Assembly (NCBI GenBank): GCA_946885645.1
Contig: CAMPGU010000205.1
Coordinates: 1-7,342, forward strand
Source of the DNA: an uncultured Haloferula sp.
Lineage (GTDB): Bacteria; Verrucomicrobiota; Verrucomicrobiae; Verrucomicrobiales; Akkermansiaceae
Reading direction: 5' to 3'
DNA length: 7,342 nt
Below are positions 5,424-7,342 of the stretch, piece by piece; the stretch's first letter is position 1; each line of letters starts with the position of its first letter. A program made the position numbers and the translations under genes. The notes beneath the pieces are model-generated. The model was not told where the DNA came from. It was given only the letters and a program-made list of their open reading frames with translations, and did no database searches.

Positions 5424-6044
5424 ATGATCGCCAGGCTCTTTTCCTTGTTTGTCATCGTCACCGCGGTGGCGGAAGAGGGAGTCCGGCCAGGTGTGATCAC
5501 GAAGGATGACTTGACGGAATACTCCTCCCTGACCGGGCGGAGGAAACGCATTGTCGATGAGGCGTTGGAGCTGGCGGCAAAGGATATTTGGCTGAAGTAC
5601 ACTTTCGGCAGCGCGGATCCGGAAACGGGTGGGCTCGATTGCTCGGGGTCGATTTACTACATCTTCCGTGAAGCGGGGTTGGATCCGCCGCGGAGTTCCG
5701 CCGCACAGTACGTGTGGGTGAAGGAAGCGGACGCGCTGACGCGCATTGGTCCTTCAACCACGACGCTGGACTCCGCGGAGTTCGACGAGCTCCGGCCGGG
5801 CGACCTGCTCTTTTGGACGGGCACCTACGAGCCCACGGACGGCCGGAAGGTACCGGTGTCTCACGTCCAGATTTACCTCGGCCACGAAAAAGCGACCGGC
5901 AAGCCGGTGATGGCCGGCGCCAGCGACGGCCGCAGCTACCGGGGGATCAAGCGCACGGGCTACGGGATCTTCGACTTCAAGCTGCCGCGCCCCGGATCGA
6001 AGGGCGTTTTCCTCGGCTACGGCCTGCCCGATTCCGCCCCATAA
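5424..6044 (+). CDS. Secreted NlpC/P60-family peptidase
   Basis: This 206-residue protein has a short N-terminal export signal (MIAR, then a hydrophobic stretch to AVA at 14-16), so it is probably periplasmic or extracellular. The remainder is an NlpC/P60 domain, the papain-like fold that usually cuts D-Glu-diaminopimelate bonds in peptidoglycan stem peptides. The nucleophile motif is GLDCSGSIYYIFREAGL (70-86) with Cys73. LRPGDLLFW (123-131) precedes the catalytic-histidine strand VSHVQIYLG (145-153) with His147. The third, usually polar, triad position would fall in VMAGASDGR (162-170); where many members have His-Ala-Ser this protein has Gly-Ala-Ser, so the triad may be completed differently. 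The segment FGSADPETGGLDCSG matches the typical entry to the active site. There is no separate SH3 or LysM binding domain. The gene follows the kinase-like gene after 34 bp, suggesting co-transcription. Confidence 0.87.
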   Translation: MIARLFSLFVIVTAVAEEGVRPGVITKDDLTEYSSLTGRRKRIVDEALELAAKDIWLKYTFGSADPETGGLDCSGSIYYIFREAGLDPPRSSAAQYVWVKEADALTRIGPSTTTLDSAEFDELRPGDLLFWTGTYEPTDGRKVPVSHVQIYLGHEKATGKPVMAGASDGRSYRGIKRTGYGIFDFKLPRPGSKGVFLGYGLPDSAP

Positions 6045-6065
6045 CCGGTCCGGGTGATGGGCCGG
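6045..6065 (+). other. GC-rich hairpin after the NlpC/P60 gene, not a standard terminator
   Basis: CCGGTCC (6045-6051) can pair with GGGCCGG (6059-6065), with one G-T pair and a seven-base loop, immediately after the stop. It is followed by GAAAAACC rather than a T-run, so it is not a classical intrinsic terminator. It might protect the 3' end of the mRNA or be chance. Confidence 0.25.
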
Positions 6066-6073
6066 GAAAAACC

Positions 6074-6103
6074 TTGCGATGTCATAAGAAACGATACTTT
6101 ATC
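6074..6103 (+). promoter_or_regulatory. Candidate promoter/operator region upstream of rhaI
   Basis: The gap before rhaI contains an AT-rich island unlike its GC-rich surroundings. TTGCGA (6074-6079) is a fair -35 match. TTTATC (6098-6103), 18 bases further on, is a poor -10 candidate, about 35 bases before the ATG. The right part also holds an inverted repeat GATA-CTT-TATC (6093-6103), which could be a regulator half-site pair. The composition supports a regulatory region; the exact boxes are uncertain. Confidence 0.3.
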
Positions 6104-6138
6104 AGCGACGCGCCCCTGCATAACCCAAGCCCGCTGTC

Positions 6139-7338
6139 ATGACCGTTCCCTCGGAAGCTGTTTTCCGCGCCCTCGAATCCTTTCGCATCGAGACCCCGTC
6201 CTGGGGTTATGCGGACACGGGGACCCGCTTCGGCAAATTTCATCAACCGGCTGCGGCCATCGATCTGGACGACAAGCTCGCCGATGCCGCGCATGTACAT
6301 CGGCTCACCGGGTGCTGCCCCACGGTCGCCACCCACGTCCTCTGGGACTTCGCTCCCGGCACGGATGCGTCATTGGTGGCGTCGAAGGCACGGGCCCTCG
6401 GCATCCGCATCGGCTCGATCAACCCGAATCTTTTCCAAGATCAAATCTACAAGCTAGGCTCGATCGGCAGCCCCCTTGAAACGGCCCGCGATCAGGCGCT
6501 CGCCCATATCCTCGATTGCATTGGCATCGGCAAGGCCACGGGCAGCCGGGCGATCTCCCTCTGGTTCGCGGACGGCACCAATTACCCCGGGCAGGACAGC
6601 ATCCGCGCGCGGAAACACCGCTTCGAGGCCGCACTGAGGGAGGCGCATGCTCACCTTTCGCCGGAGCAGATCCTCTTGGTGGAGTACAAACCCTTCGAAC
6701 CCGCCTTCTATCAGACCGACATGGCCGATTGGGGCATGTCGTTCCTGACCGCGAAAAAGGCGGGGCCGCAGGCGAAGGTGCTGGTCGATACCGGTCATCA
6801 CTACCTCTCCCAGAATATCGAGCAGATCGTGGCGTGGTTGCTGGATGAGGACATGCTCGGCGGCTTCCACTTCAACGACCGGAAGTACGCCGACGACGAT
6901 CTGACACTCGGCTCGATCGATCCCTACCAGATTTTCCGGATCTTCCACGAGATCCACCTCTTCGCGTGGGAACGCGGCGGCCGATACCCGGACATCGAGT
7001 ACATGATCGATCAATCCCACAACCTGAAGCCGAAGATCGAGGCGATGATCCAGACCGTCTGCACGGCCCAGGAACTTTACGCGAAGGCCGCCCTGGTGGA
7101 TCACGAGGCGCTGGTCCAGGCCCAGAAGAAGGGGAACATCGTGGACGCCGAATGCTGCCTGAAGAAGGCCTTCAATACCGACGTCTCGGGCATGATTGCG
7201 GAATGGCGCACTTCGAAGGGCTTGGAGGGCGATCCCCTCACCGCCCATCGGGCCGGCGGCTATGCCGAGAGAGCGGCCGTGGAGCGCGCGAAGCGGCGGC
7301 AGGAACTTGGCATCGCCACCGAGCACAGTTATGCCTGA
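6139..7338 (+). CDS. rhaI: L-rhamnose isomerase, RhaI type (xylose-isomerase-like TIM barrel)
   Basis: This 399-residue cytoplasmic enzyme is predicted to interconvert L-rhamnose and L-rhamnulose, the first isomerisation step of rhamnose catabolism. It belongs to the RhaI group known from Pseudomonas stutzeri, rhizobia and some Bacillus, not to the E. coli RhaA group. Family blocks include PSWGYADTGTRF (20-31), VHRLTG (53-58), INPNLFQDQIYKLGS (94-108), LWFADGTNYPGQD (141-153), EYKPFEPAFYQTD (182-194), VDTGHH (216-221), GGFHFNDRKYADDDL (241-255) and MIDQSHN (289-295). Glu182, Asp217, His244 and Asp291 would form the structural metal site; His220, Asp252 and Asp254 the second site. Their spacing agrees closely with the P. 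stutzeri enzyme as I remember it. RhaI enzymes often act on several rare sugars, so the substrate is not certain. No rhamnulokinase or aldolase gene is seen; only four bases remain after the stop. The ATG at 6139 has no Shine-Dalgarno sequence. Confidence 0.9.
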   Translation: MTVPSEAVFRALESFRIETPSWGYADTGTRFGKFHQPAAAIDLDDKLADAAHVHRLTGCCPTVATHVLWDFAPGTDASLVASKARALGIRIGSINPNLFQDQIYKLGSIGSPLETARDQALAHILDCIGIGKATGSRAISLWFADGTNYPGQDSIRARKHRFEAALREAHAHLSPEQILLVEYKPFEPAFYQTDMADWGMSFLTAKKAGPQAKVLVDTGHHYLSQNIEQIVAWLLDEDMLGGFHFNDRKYADDDLTLGSIDPYQIFRIFHEIHLFAWERGGRYPDIEYMIDQSHNLKPKIEAMIQTVCTAQELYAKAALVDHEALVQAQKKGNIVDAECCLKKAFNTDVSGMIAEWRTSKGLEGDPLTAHRAGGYAERAAVERAKRRQELGIATEHSYA

Positions 7339-7342
7339 ACGG

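Noticed and set aside
4406..5602. 398-residue - strand ORF opposite the kinase-like gene
   Set aside because: It is longer than the + strand gene, but its Val/Glu/His/Leu-rich repetitive composition is typical of antisense of GC-rich coding DNA. The + strand product has globular, motif-bearing sequence.
6454..7326. 290-residue - strand ORF opposite rhaI
   Set aside because: The + strand protein matches the RhaI family throughout with all metal ligands, so the antisense frame is a shadow.

Overview
The window is one continuous piece of a GC-rich bacterial chromosome, with nine protein genes: eight on the + strand and one (tsaE) on the - strand. No RNA gene, insertion sequence, CRISPR array or integration site is visible. 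The gene mix suggests Verrucomicrobiota, perhaps a Luteolibacter- or Haloferula-like member. It combines a secreted DUF1080 (3-keto-disaccharide hydrolase) protein, an RhaI-type L-rhamnose isomerase, a very small lipoprotein, and mostly pyrimidine-rich start regions without Shine-Dalgarno sequences. This placement is an inference from gene content, not a phylogenetic result.

Layout, left half. A 12-helix MATE/NorM-type exporter (24-1418) is followed by a 47-residue lipoprotein (1451-1594). The lipoprotein's 3' end overlaps the 3' end of the convergent gene tsaE (1566-1991, -), which encodes the ATPase of the tRNA t6A pathway. A 129-bp divergent gap separates tsaE from the ribosomal protein pair rplU-rpmA (2121-2720, L21 and L27), which ends at a strong intrinsic terminator (2742-2777). 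After a 162-bp spacer carrying a palindrome and a direct repeat comes pyrE (2940-3503), for pyrimidine synthesis.

Layout, right half. Four co-directional genes follow with gaps of 49, 34 and 94 bp: a secreted DUF1080 protein (3586-4308), an unnamed 343-residue protein (4358-5389), a secreted NlpC/P60-like peptidase (5424-6044) and L-rhamnose isomerase rhaI (6139-7338). The first and last suggest saccharide use. The peptidase suggests cell-wall work. The unnamed protein carries a motif order that looks like a divergent protein-kinase/aminoglycoside-phosphotransferase fold, and it is the best candidate for something undescribed here. Whether the four genes form one functional unit cannot be decided from this window; the AT-rich 94-bp gap before rhaI suggests rhaI may have its own promoter.

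Most of the window is housekeeping or ordinary accessory content. The points worth a second look are the kinase-like protein, two tiny upstream ORFs whose stops overlap the starts of the DUF1080 and kinase-like genes, the substituted third catalytic position in the NlpC/P60 protein, and the overlapping convergent ends of the lipoprotein gene and tsaE.
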